DNA of 64,000 bases, taken from assembly GCA_026874595.1 (NCBI GenBank), contig CM049307.1:6409579-6473578 (forward strand). The letters run 5' to 3'. Under the pieces are notes generated by a model. That model ran no database searches. It was not told the DNA's origin and saw nothing but the letters and a program-made list of their open reading frames with translations. Made by a program: the position numbers and the translations under genes. This stretch comes from Sipunculus nudus. Taxonomy: Eukaryota > Annelida > Sipuncula > Golfingiida > Sipunculidae. Below, piece after piece: positions 51,361 to 62,366 of the stretch (position 1 is its first letter; each line of letters begins with the position of its first letter).

Positions 51361-51819
51361 ACCCACCCCTTCAATACACAGGACTAATAAACAAGATGAA
51401 TCTTATAATTTTAATGTTAAATAAATCCTTTTTATGAGAAATGGAAAATTTTGATATTTTTAAAGAAAAAAATTTCAGGAATTTAATCCTAATATTCAAA
51501 TGTGATAAAATATTAGGATCTAATGTAAGTGCTAACTGACAAGATTTAAGAAGATATAAATACTTTGTAACATTTCATTCATATCTCTTAAAGTTGGCAG
51601 GGCTTAGGTGTGAATAACACTGTTAACTTAGTATTAAAATTAGGAATATTGGTCAAACTTTGTGGGATTAATTTTTAACTCATATGGCCATATATTTAAC
51701 TTTTGAAAACTTAATTACCTTCACACATTATTTGTTTATGAAATGTTACTTTTATATAACACTTACCATAGGCCTATTTGTTCCCTTGGTGCATCACTAA
51801 ATGGTTTAGCTCATGTCCA
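51361..51819. other. Intron 17 spacer
   Basis: AT-rich with no recognised feature. Confidence 0.5.
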
Positions 51820-54800
51820 TTATTCTAGAAAATCACTTAGAAGCTTATATCTCAAGAACCATTGTGTGGATTTTCATAAATCTTACTATGATCAGTGGGA
51901 CTGATGGTCTGTACTTGCTGCACAAGTTTGGTGGTGCCATCTGCAATTTCTGATTTTTTAGCTCAGCTGACTATAAGTTATCTGAGCTATAGTCGTGGTC
52001 CATTGTCTGTTGTCCGTCCGTCCGTCTGTCCATAGATGTGGCACATTTTGAAACCGTAAGACCTAGGAATCCAAAATTTGGCATAATGTTAGATGTCCCC
52101 AAGATCTCCTACCAAGCGGAAAACTGGGTCTTTGCGACTTTGTTCCTTTGAGAAATAAAGGAAAAACCTCAATTTTTTATTAAAAACCTATTTTCACACT
52201 TCAGGACTGCCTAATATCAAAACCACACATCAGTTTTTCCTCATATTTACCATAAATAATCAACTATATAGTTCCTATGTACATGCCAGAAATTAGGTCA
52301 GTATTATATAATTTAAAAAAGTTATGGGCCCAAACATAATGTATTTTGTAAATAATCAGGAAAGAAATTTGATCACTTAACACAAAACTTGTTAAAGCTA
52401 AGCACTTTTTTCAAATAATATAACTTTTATTAATCAAAATTAAATTGTATTCCCAAAATTAGATCAAAATCTTTTGAATTTCTTAAAATATTAGCAAAAA
52501 TAAAAAATTGGTACCTTAAATTTTGCCCAACTTTGACCATGTCACATATTGTTTACATCAAGCTAGTGTTATGCAGTTTACTAGAGCTCAGCTCCCCAGC
52601 TTCAGCTCTAAGTTCCTTAAATTTGACATACAGTTACATGTCTCCAAAATCCCCTATCATGCCAAGAATTTGGTCACTGGGACTTAATTCCTTCGAGATA
52701 TTAATGAAAAACTTCATTTTTCCATTAAAAACCCATTGTAACACTTTAAGACTGCCTAATATCAAAACCACTGATCTGAGTTTGATCATATATAATATAC
52801 ATATTTTTCTATACATTTGCTATGCACATGCCAGAAATGATGTCAGTATTGCTTAATTGTTTTAAGTTATGGGCCCAAACATAATGCACTTTTAAAAAAA
52901 TCAAGAAATATATTTACTCCCTTAACAAGAGGATTGCTGAAGCTAGAGATTTTTTGTCTGGGATGTAACATTATTTAATCAAGATTCAATGGAATACCCA
53001 AAATTAGTTCTGAATTTTTCAGATTTTATAAGTTATTAGTATATTATAAGTATAATATAAAATTAGTACCTTAAGTTTTGCCCAACTTTGCTATGGCACG
53101 TTTGTTTCCTGAGAGCACTGTTGATATAATTTTCATATCATGCACACGTAAGGATTTAATCTTTGTAGTTTAGAAAGCTGAAAGAAATTGGCCAAAATTG
53201 TAGCTTTTATTAATGTTTTTATGAGACCATGTCAGACCCAGGCTCTACCCAGCCCCTCTTCAGTCACCTGTATGTTGAGTGTTGACCTTTCAGCAAATTA
53301 TGCACGCTTGAGCTGAGGCATACACTGGGGCAGCCAGGCAGCTAATGCCCAGCCACAGTTGATCCAGGTGTCCAACCCAACTCATCTAGTAGTTGTTTTG
53401 AAAAACAACATAACAATAAACAATAAATTAATATTTTTTTATTGGTTTTTAATAACAAATTAAAGAAAAATTAATAGAAAAGGAATTTGTTAGTTGATGA
53501 GTAACAGGAAATTAACTTGCAGTTACTGATGATGTAATAATCTTGTATGGATAGATAGAATGTCAATGTCAATGTTATTCCAAATAACACCATGCAGTCA
53601 CCTATGGTATTTTTCAGTTCAATTTTAATGATAAAAAAAAACAATCATATTATTCATTACTAATCATTAGGGATCATATAAGGAAATTAATGATAGACAA
53701 AGATGCAGTTGATAATATTAATCTAGATTCCTATGGTGTCTAGTGTGTAGATTGATGTGAAAGTAGTCCAAAGTGAATATATTTCATTTATCTTTTTTTA
53801 ATATAAATAAAAGCCATAAAACCAGGTACTTATGATCATTATTTAAATTTGTGAATTATGTATATTCTGGATTCTCAACATCATTGTTTGGCTTAAACTG
53901 AATAAATACTAGACATGGTGCGAATGCTTTGCAAATGTATTTGAATACAAATATGAATATGTACTGCATTAAAAAAAATTATTGCATAAGAATGGGAATT
54001 CAGGTAAAAATGAAAGTATATGAATACCAGTGCAAATACTTTCAAAATGTATTCACGAATGCATTCATGAATATATTCTATAATATTATTTTAATAATTA
54101 TTTCAGTTATATTTTATTTTTAAAAAAATCAGATGATTTTCTTATTTTTTTTTAATAAAAATTATATTGGCACAATATTTGTTATTAAATTTTAATAAAT
54201 AGTTACACTCTTTTATTATATGTGCTGCTTTTAAGTTATATGGCCAAGTCAAAATCTGTGTGACAATAGCACTCTGTTTATTAATAAAATAAAAGAAATC
54301 AATCCTCTTCCCTGTCTCCAAAGATACTATCAAAACCATACATAAGCTAAACACCAACAACTCATAATAAAGCTTATATTTATTACCACACAAAACCAGC
54401 ATGTGCCTCATTCCCAAATCATATTTTTTATCATATATAACAGCTGAGCGCTGTGACCCATGGGTCCCTTGTTATGAATTTTATTGGATTTTTCACCATT
54501 GGCCTTGTGAGCAGGATATGCTAACAAAATCTTGGTTAAGATCGAAGGTGGGTGACCTTGACCTATTTTTCTTTGTTTTAGAGCTGATTATAGAAAAACA
54601 CTTAGAAGCTTGTACCTCAGGAACCATTCTGTGGATTTTCTCAAAACTTACTATGGTCATTGGGACTGTTGATCTGTAGGTGCTGCACAATTTTAGTGGC
54701 GCCACTTACAATTTCTGATTTTTAATGAATTTTTATCAGATTTTTCAATTTTGGCCTTTCGTGCAGGATATCTCCAAATATCAACACAGGAACTTCATTT

Positions 54801-55396
54801 CTTCAGCGCTATTGCATATTTACAAAATCTTGCTCAAGTTCAAAGATGGGTGATCTTGACCTACTTTTCAAGGTCATAGAACCTATATAGAAAAAACTTA
54901 GGAGCTTATTTCTCAGGAAGCATTTGGTGGATTGTTATGAAACATGGTACATACCTCTCCCAATTAAATTTATAACTGATTATCAGCTTTTGCTAATATT
55001 TTAGTTTCGCAGTGCAATGCTTACAGATACTGGCCTATTTTTTGGTCTGTTGGCCACGCATAATGACCACATACAAATCAAGTTCACGTTTCATCCCAGT
55101 TGACCTATTTTTGACCATATGACAGATCCTGAACATAGAAATATTCATGAAAAATAGAAATTTTTATGAAAAATGCACATGTATGGACTTTTTTTCACAA
55201 TGCCTGCAGATACTGGCCTGATTTTTGGTGTGTTGCTTGATAATGACCCGTTACAGTTCAAATTTGCATTTTAGTCCTGGTTGATCTACTTTTGACTATA
55301 TGACTGCTCCTGAACTTAAAAAAAATTTAACAAAATTTAACAAATATGTCAAATTTGCTCCAGGCGCGGGCATTCGTGTCATTCCGACACATCTAG
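51820..55396 (+). mobile_element. HLE-D Helitron-like element interrupted by HLE-A
   Basis: The 3' end is the hairpin GTGTCATTCCGACAC, AT, CTAG|T. Interior units (ACTTAGAAGCTT..., then a GTGGCGCCACTTACAATTTC-type block) occur at 51835-51959, 54590-54715 and 54895 on. The HLE-A at 51960-54471 splits one of them. The 5' end was not found, so the start given is approximate. Confidence 0.5.
51960..54471 (+). mobile_element. Long HLE-A copy inside HLE-D
   Basis: A T-run is followed by AGCTCAGCTGAC; it ends CAGCTGAGCG, GACCCATGGGTC, CCTTG|TT. The flanks CTGATTTTTT and TTATGAATTTT rejoin as the sequence seen uninterrupted at about 54716. It aligns through nearly its whole length with 21624-24291, including the duplicated internal module and an AT-rich tail. 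Confidence 0.8.
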
Positions 55397-55589
55397 TTTT
55401 GCCTTATATTTTGGTCATTAGATTCAAAAGTGATATTAGACATTCGGTGTTTTTTTTTTGTTTGATATAATTATTATAGTTTAAGGATAGAGAGAGAGAG
55501 TTACTTTCATGATGATACCTGTAATGATAGTAAAATCCCCGATTTCATACTGATGAGTTCATATCAAATGTGAAAATGCTGTGTTCAAG
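55397..55589. other. Intron 17 spacer
   Basis: T-run and GA-repeat (55490-55501) tracts only. Confidence 0.5.
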
Positions 55590-55901
55590 TGGTGATGTGT
55601 TGATACTGTGTAAATGTTGATAATTTGTTGATGCTGTGTTTTATTTATACAGTGTAAGAGTTGCTAATGTGTTGATACTGTTGTGTATTAATACTGTTTT
55701 AACCATTGATAATGTGTTATTGCCTGGCTGTGTAGGACTGTGTTGATGTGTAAATGCTGTGCTGAGTTGAAACTGTAAGTGTTGACAAATTGTTGTTGCT
55801 GGGGTGTGTTGATATATGATGACACTGTGTTCGTGTGTTGACACTGTTGATGTGTTGATGCTTGTTGACACTGTGTTAATACTGTACTGTGTTGATTACA
55901 G
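55590..55901 (+). repeat. Degenerate TGTTGATG-type repeat abutting the exon 18 acceptor
   Basis: Many diverged copies of GTGTTGATACTGTGT-like words run up to TGTGTTGATTACAG, the acceptor itself. It is unclear whether the acceptor arose within the repeat. Confidence 0.75.
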
Positions 55902-56014
55902 ATCTCACCGGAGCAGGCCCTGGCAGCAGCAGAGGCCCAGGTAGAGCTGCATGAACTACAGGCCTGGAGGGAGAACATCACTGACCTGATAGACCTGCCA
56001 AAGAGGGAATACAG
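55902..56014 (+). CDS. Exon 18
   Basis: Encodes residues 646-682 plus two bases: ISPEQALAAAEAQVELHELQ, then AWRENITDLIDLPKREY. Charged, Ala/Glu-rich, with coiled-coil-like spacing. The acceptor is GATTACAG and the donor AG|GTATTC. Confidence 0.92.
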
Positions 56015-56939
56015 GTATTCCATCAGCCCTCAGTGCTGGTATCACAATAGACTCTAGCACTTCATTCAATGTATACCATACATCATTCAGTGTAAAGTTT
56101 ACGAGCAGATAATGGATGTGAGTAATTGCAGTAGTATATGGTGTACTTGGTGAAAAAATTCATAATTGTCATTCACAGTAATACCACCTTTGCTACCCAG
56201 CACCATCTACTGTTCTATCCAAAAACAAGGCACTTCTTAGGAAGATATTCATATTCCGTAATTCCTGTGTATATCTTTGTACAAGATTTGTTGATTACAA
56301 AAGTTATTTACAGTGCAATAAACAGAAATATGAAATGAGCCTCAAGAGTAATAAAGAGAGAAATATTGAATGAAAAATGTAATATTAAGCTGGAACTGTG
56401 TAATGCATTTCAAGGTAATGTGAAGGTATTGTGGAAAATCATCATCATATTTCAGAGTACCCTGTGTGTGTAATGATGAATCTTGTCAGTTATTTGGGAC
56501 TCTTGAAAAAAAAACCAGCAATAATCAAAAGAGTTTGATTACAAACATCTGAATATATTTTAGTGGAAAAATTGCAGAAATCACTTTAATAGTGCTTTCC
56601 ATAACTTGACATGGCCTCCTGCCTTTTGTACCCCAAAAGAAACTTTTTTCATTTTATCATATTTTCACCTTATTAATTAAATTGTTTGATTAATTAAATG
56701 TATTTGTAATTGTGAAGCAACTGATTATTAGTTGATATATACCAGACTTGTCAAAGCTTTAAATGAAAGAGAAAAACACTGTGGTCCGTAAACTCTATTA
56801 GAGTATAAAAGTAATGAAAATGTCTGTGGGGTACTGCTGTGGGGATAAAGGGCCCTGGTATCTTGATATTATTTTATAATTTTATCATATTAATTGTACT
56901 TGACAAAAAATTAGACTCTTGTCACCTTTTCTATTACAG
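56015..56939. other. Intron 18, no distinct feature
   Basis: AT-rich; no repeat or gene recognised. Ends in TTTTCTATTACAG. Confidence 0.6.
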
Positions 56940-57059
56940 CCAGTTTATTCAGAAGTGCTTCCATCCATTTTCGGCATCACTGTGCAGAGAGGGCGTGTAC
57001 AAAGCACTGGAAGAGGAGACCGACCTGATCCATGAGGAGCTCAAACTCAGGGTCAACAA
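56940..57059 (+). CDS. Exon 19
   Basis: Encodes residues 683-722 plus two bases: QFIQKCFHPFSASLCREGVY, then KALEEETDLIHEELKLRVN. The acceptor is TCTATTACAG and the donor AACAA|GTAAGT. The last 19 or so bases and the donor are the parent of the 29-bp array. Confidence 0.93.
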
Positions 57060-58640
57060 GTAAGTGTACTCAGACTCAGGGTCCACAAGTAAGTTTACTC
57101 AAACTCAGGGTCAACAAGTAAGTGTACTCAAACTCAGGGTCCACAAGTAAGTGTACTCAAACTCAGGGTCAACAAGTAAGTATACTCAAACTCAGGGTCC
57201 AAAAGTAAGTGTACTCAAACTCAATGTCCACAAGTAAGTGTACTCAAACTCAGGGTCAACAAGTAAGTGTTCTAAAACTCAGGGTCCACAAGTAAGTGTA
57301 CTCAAACTCAGGGTCAACAAGTAAGTGTACTCAGACTCATGGTCATCAAGAAAATGTACTTAAACTCATGGTCAACAAGTAAGTGTACTCAAACTCAGGG
57401 TCCACAAGTAAGTGTATTCAGACTCAGGGTCAACAAGTAAGTGTACTCAAACTCAGGGTCCACAAGTAAGTGTACTACTCAAACTCAGGGTCCACAAGTA
57501 AGTGTACTCAAACTCAGGGTCAACAAGTAAGTGTTCTAAAACTCAGGGTCCACAAGTAAGTGTATTCAAACTCAGGGTCAACAAGTAAGTGTACTCAGAC
57601 TCATGGTCATCAAGAAAACGTACTTAAACTCATGGTCAACAAGTAAGTGTACTCAAACTCAGGGTCAACAAGTAAGTGTACTCAAACTCAGGGTCAACAA
57701 GTAAGTGTACTCAGACTCATGGTCATCAAGAAAATGTACTTAAACTCAGGGTCAACAAGTAAGTTTACTCAAACTCATGGTCAACAAGTAAGTGTACTCA
57801 CTCAAGGTCCACAAGTAAGTGTACTCAAACTCAGGGTCAACAAGTAAGTGTACTCAAACTCAGGGTCCACAAGTAAGTGTACTCAAACTCAGGGTCAACA
57901 AGTAAGTGTACTCAAACTCAGGGTCAACAAGTAAGTGTACTCAGACTCATGGTCATCAAGAAAATGTACTTAAACTCATGGTCAACAAGTAAGTGTACTC
58001 AAACTCAGGGTCAACAAGTAGGTGTACTCAAACTCAGGGTCCACAAGTAAGTGTACTCAAACTCAGGGTCAACAAGTAAGTGTACTCAAACTCAGGGTCC
58101 ACAAGTAAATGTAATCAAACTCAGGGTCAACAAGTAAGTGTCCTCAAACTCATGGTCATCAAGAAAATGAACTTAAACTCAGGGTCCACAAGTAAGTGTA
58201 CTCAAACTCAGGGTCAACAAGTAAGTGTACTCAGACTCATGGTCATCCAGAAAATGTACTTAAACTCAGGGTCAACAAGTAAGTGTGCTCAAACTCAGGG
58301 TCAACAACTAAGTGTACTCAGACTCATGGCCATCAAGAAAATGTACTTAAACTCATGGTCAACAAGTAAGTGTACTCAAACTCAGGGTCAACAAGTAAGT
58401 GTACTCAGACTCATGGTCATCAAGAAAATGTGCTTAAACTCAGGGTCAACAAGTTAGTGTAGTCAACAATGTACTCAGGGTCAACAAGTAAGTGTACTAA
58501 AAAAACAGGGGCATCAAGTAGGTGTACTCAAACTCAGGGTCAACAAGTAAGTTATTCAAACTCAGGGTCAACAAGTAAATGTACTCAAACTCAGGGTCAA
58601 CCAGTTAGTGTTCTCAATTTAGGGTCAACAAGTAAACTTG
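57041..58640 (+). repeat. Donor-spanning 29-bp tandem array, about 55 copies
   Basis: The unit is CTCAAACTCAGGGTCAACAA plus the donor GTAAGTGTA. Most units keep GTAAG; a variant reads CATGGTCATCAAGAAAATG and lacks it. Variants recur in runs, giving a looser higher-order pattern. In the exon frame the first unit ends AAC AAG TAA, so passing the first donor stops translation. Short repetitive open frames here are not genes. Confidence 0.95.
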
Positions 58641-58890
58641 CAGGGTGCCTTGTTCAGAAAAGAGTGATCATTCATTTGAATATCATTTTTGAGTTTCAGA
58701 TGTGTTTTAGACATGAAACTTCAAATCATGCAGGGTCTCATTTTGGTGTCGGTCTTCACCCATGAATGCTTAACACTGACTTGCTTGGGTTAAGTGAACC
58801 GGCCTCAGTGGTATTATACATACACTATCTTAAAACTAGGATTTTGACATGAGGGCAAATAAAATGCAAAAAATATTTTGGGTTCTTGTT
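58641..58890. other. Spacer after the array
   Basis: No recognised feature. Confidence 0.5.
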
Positions 58891-59420
58891 CTTACTTCCC
58901 AGAATGGGGGACATTGATTTGGGTTTGTTGGTCTGTCCCTCTGTCTGTCTGTCCATCAGGTTTTGGTTTCTGTGCAATAACTTTCCTAAATATTATCTGA
59001 TTTCATTCAAATTTGGGTCACTGATTGCTCTCATGCTTACCTTTGTTGGGATTGGTTTTGGAGTGTCTGCCCCATGTCTGTCTTTCTGTCTGTCACTCTG
59101 TCTCTCCATCCATCAAGTTTTCATTTCCTGGCGCTAACTTTCCTAAGTATTATCCGATTTCATTCAGATTTGGGTCACTGATTGCTCTCATGCTTACCTT
59201 GGTTGGGATTGGTATTTGAGTGTCTGCCCTCTGTCTGTCTGTTTGTCTGTCCATCTGTTAGGTTTTTGCTACTGAGCAATAATTTCTTAAATATTAACAC
59301 ATTCCATTCAAATTTGGGTCAGTGATTGCTCTCATGCTTACCTAGGTTGGGATAGGTTTAGGAGTGTCTGTCTGTCTGTCACTCTGTGAGTCTGTCTGTC
59401 TGTCAGGTTTTCATTTCTGT
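58891..59420. repeat. Three to four imperfect units of about 150 bp, CTGTCTGTC-rich
   Basis: The block TTTCCTAAATATTATC, then TTTGGGTCACTGATTGCTC, recurs near 58982, 59140 and 59285. Units are separated by CTGTCTGTC tracts. Confidence 0.75.
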
Positions 59421-60334
59421 GCAATTACTTGAACTTACTATGTCTATTCACCTGTCTGTACCTTTACCATTCAGTTACCTTAAATGCAATTTCTCTATTC
59501 TCACAAGAGGCAGAAGCAAGGGACATAAATTCCTTTGAATTTGCTTGTTTCTTTTAATTTTGAAAGGGAACAGATATTGTATTTATATTATATACCCCAC
59601 ATGAACACACCCACCCAACCCCCACTTCTGTCTCCACTACCATACATTATCAATTATTTCGGAAAGAAATAAATAATTACGATCTTGGAATTCTGAAATA
59701 AAACAGTAAAAATGAGTAAATATAGTTCAGCTGACGCATGGACTGTCAATGTCGTTCATAGATGGACAATAATACACAAAGTTAAAAATATCTAGCGACC
59801 ACTTAAAAGTAAGTAATTTTATCGGAAGTTTTGATAATGGAGGATATTTGAAAATTATTTTCCTGTTGATTTGCAGTGGTGGAGATTTTAAAAGCCTGGA
59901 GACACGGAGCCGTGAGTGTCATATGGATTGAGTTGTAATATGGGTATTTAAGTTAGTTTGGTTTGCTTAATAGAATTTGCTACAAACAGGCTTCCTACCA
60001 TCACATGGATTATACAGAGTCCGCAAATGATTAAAATAACTAAGCTTGGTCATTTTACAAAATCATCACTACTTTATGTGTAGCCTAGGTACGATCTCTT
60101 GACATAAAACAATCACTCATGTTACTACCAGTTGTTTTAGGTTTACCCACCAGGTGGCGATATTGGCAGACAGAGACAAGCAGCTGTACATAAGATAGAG
60201 GAAAACTATATAAAAATTAACTGATAGATAATTTTGATTTGCATAATAAGTAATAAATATGGGAATGTAAAAGCGTGTTAAAATGTGTATGATCAGAAAT
60301 AGTCTTAGCTCCCGTGCACTCGATCAGGACTTTT
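59421..60334. other. Intron 19 spacer
   Basis: AT-rich. A possible mini-exon at about 59877-59911 was examined and rejected. No gene. Confidence 0.5.
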
Positions 60335-60395
60335 GTACACATGGTCACCCATCCAAAAGGTAACCCCGCTCAATCATGCTTAACTAAGATAATCA
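60335..60395 (-). pseudogene. Possible 5S rRNA-related fragment (5S-derived SINE or pseudogene)
   Basis: On the minus strand the text reads TAGTTAAGC, a spacer, then TTTTGGATGGGTGACCATG. This follows the order of the 5S rRNA internal control region (GTTAAGC, then TTGGATGGGTGACC). The spacer and the rest are diverged, so it is not a functional 5S gene. A 5S-derived SINE is the main alternative. Confidence 0.5.
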
Positions 60396-60559
60396 TTCCA
60401 ACTGTTTTACAGTTGTTCCATCACACAGACGTATAAACATGTTGCAAAAAGTGTGTAATGCTTAGGTGTTCAATGGTTCCTGGACCAAAAATATATATAT
60501 GAGGTAACGATTTTTATTAATCATGGTAATAATCAATGGAATTTGCTTTATTATTTTTT

Positions 60560-61603
60560 AGCTCAGCTGACTACAAGTCATCTGAGCTATAGCCCTGGTT
60601 GTCCATCGTCCATCCAGCTGTCCGTCTGTAGATGTGGCACGTTTTGAAACTGTAAGACCTAGGAATTCACAATTCGGCATAATGTTAGATGTCCCCAGGA
60701 TCTCCTACCAAGCTGAAAACTGGGTCTTTGCGACTTCGTTCCTTTGAAAAATTAAGGAAAAACCTCAGTATTTTTTATTAAAAACCTATTTTCACACTTT
60801 AGGACTGCCTAATATCAAAACCACTCATCTGGTTTTCCTCATATTTACCATAAATATTCCTCTATATAATTCCTATGTACATGCCAGAAATTAGGTCTGT
60901 ATTATATAATTTAAAAAAATTATGGGCCCAAACATATTGCACTTTGTAAAAAATCAGGAAAATATTTGGTCACTTAACACAAAAAATGTTAAAGCTAGGG
61001 ACTTTTTTTCAGTAATAAAACTTTGATTAATCAAAATTTAATTGTGTACCCAAAATTAGATCAAAATCTTTTAAATTTTTTAAAAATATTAGCAAAAATA
61101 TAATATTGGTACCTTAAATTTTGCCCAAATTTGACTATGGCATGTTTTTTTCTCGTAAGTATAATTAAATTTATTTTTCACAGGTGGGATATATGTTGAT
61201 TTAATCTTTTGAATTCTGAAATTTGAAAGTAAAAGCTTAAAAATTATTCTTGTTATTGAATTTTTTTAGATGCTCTAATGTATTTGCATTTTGTATATAT
61301 TCAAGACTCCACTCTTGCTCACTACAGCCTTGCCTAGGTAACCTTATTAGTGATGCAGCACTGGCAGAACACCCCTGCTGTAATAAACATACACTTATTC
61401 TCAAAGCCCTACCCTTACACCCCCCCCCCCCCCAAGTCCCCCTCCCCCCCCCCCCCACCACCACCACCATCACCAATTATATTGCAATACATGGTATGTT
61501 ATTGTCAACTGTATTTCTTTAAATGTAAAGCTGTTAAAAAATCTATGGTGATGCAGTTATAACTGTCACAATCAGCTGAGCGCCGTGACCCACAGGTCCC
61601 TTG
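60560..61603 (+). mobile_element. HLE-A copy in intron 19
   Basis: A T-run is followed by AGCTCAGCTGACTACAAG; it ends CAGCTGAGCG, a diverged GACCCACAGGTC hairpin, CCTTG|TT. About 1.04 kb, with one internal module. C-runs lie at 61420-61433 and 61443-61456. It is oriented like the host gene, as are the other five copies. Confidence 0.8.
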
Positions 61604-62290
61604 TTTAATCTTTATTGCTAAATATCCCACGTGAATTGCTCACAGGGCACATGCATACCAGGAATGGTACACCAGCTTGCCACTCATTTGGATTAATTGA
61701 GCGCTTTAAATATTATAATAAATGCATCTTGATATCCTAAAAAAATTTGCATTGCAAACAAGCTCAAGTTTGATATGTATGCTGCTTAATATATTGTCAT
61801 AAAATAAGAATGTGTCAGATACCAACTGCCTTACCTGTGAGAGACAGAGGCATTTCACCTAAACATCGTCAGCAGTAAACATTGGTGGCAGTCCCGAAAT
61901 TAGAATCATTTTAGAAATTAAGCTTTCAAAATATGTTAATTAGTTAGAGGAAAACCATCGGGGTGCAAGACTCCCACGCCAATCTTTAGATGATTACTTA
62001 ATACACTGGATCAGAACACACCTTGACCAAACAAGTGATCATTACAATCGTCAGTCCGGCTAGAATGGTTTGCAGCCATTATGAAACCAGCTCCCTGACA
62101 GCTGAGCGCTAAGTTTTGTTAATTCGAAATTATATAGTAAAGAAAAATAATCAAGGTTTAACAAAAAAAGTGTTTACGAAATAAAACAGATTCGGAAATA
62201 ATTGAGAATGTATGGTAAGTACACTTGCTTATGTAACCCTCTCCTGTCTGTTTATTACTCTTACTCATGTTTTGTCTTGTTGAATTACAG
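61604..62290. other. End of intron 19
   Basis: AT-rich with no recognised feature, ending in TTGAATTACAG. Confidence 0.6.
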
Positions 62291-62366
62291 GAGACAAGAA
62301 ATGCTGCAGACTGGTCTGACTCCAGAACTAAGGAAAAAGATCAAGTTGCCAGAGAAACATCTAAAG
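62291..62366 (+). CDS. Exon 20
   Basis: Encodes residues 723-748: RQEMLQTGLTPELRKKIKLP, then EKHLK. Lys-rich. The acceptor is AATTACAG and the donor AAG|GTACAC. The split Lys codon AA|G joins exon 19 only at its first donor. Confidence 0.9.

Noticed and set aside
57647-58765. Repetitive plus-strand frames in the 29-bp array
   Set aside because: They arise from the period of the array and fall after the exon 19 donor; no splice-consistent exon exists there.
59877-59911. Possible 35-base exon between TTGCAG and GTGAGT
   Set aside because: It starts in a workable phase after exon 19, but its length is not a multiple of 3 and it would put exon 20 out of frame onto a stop.
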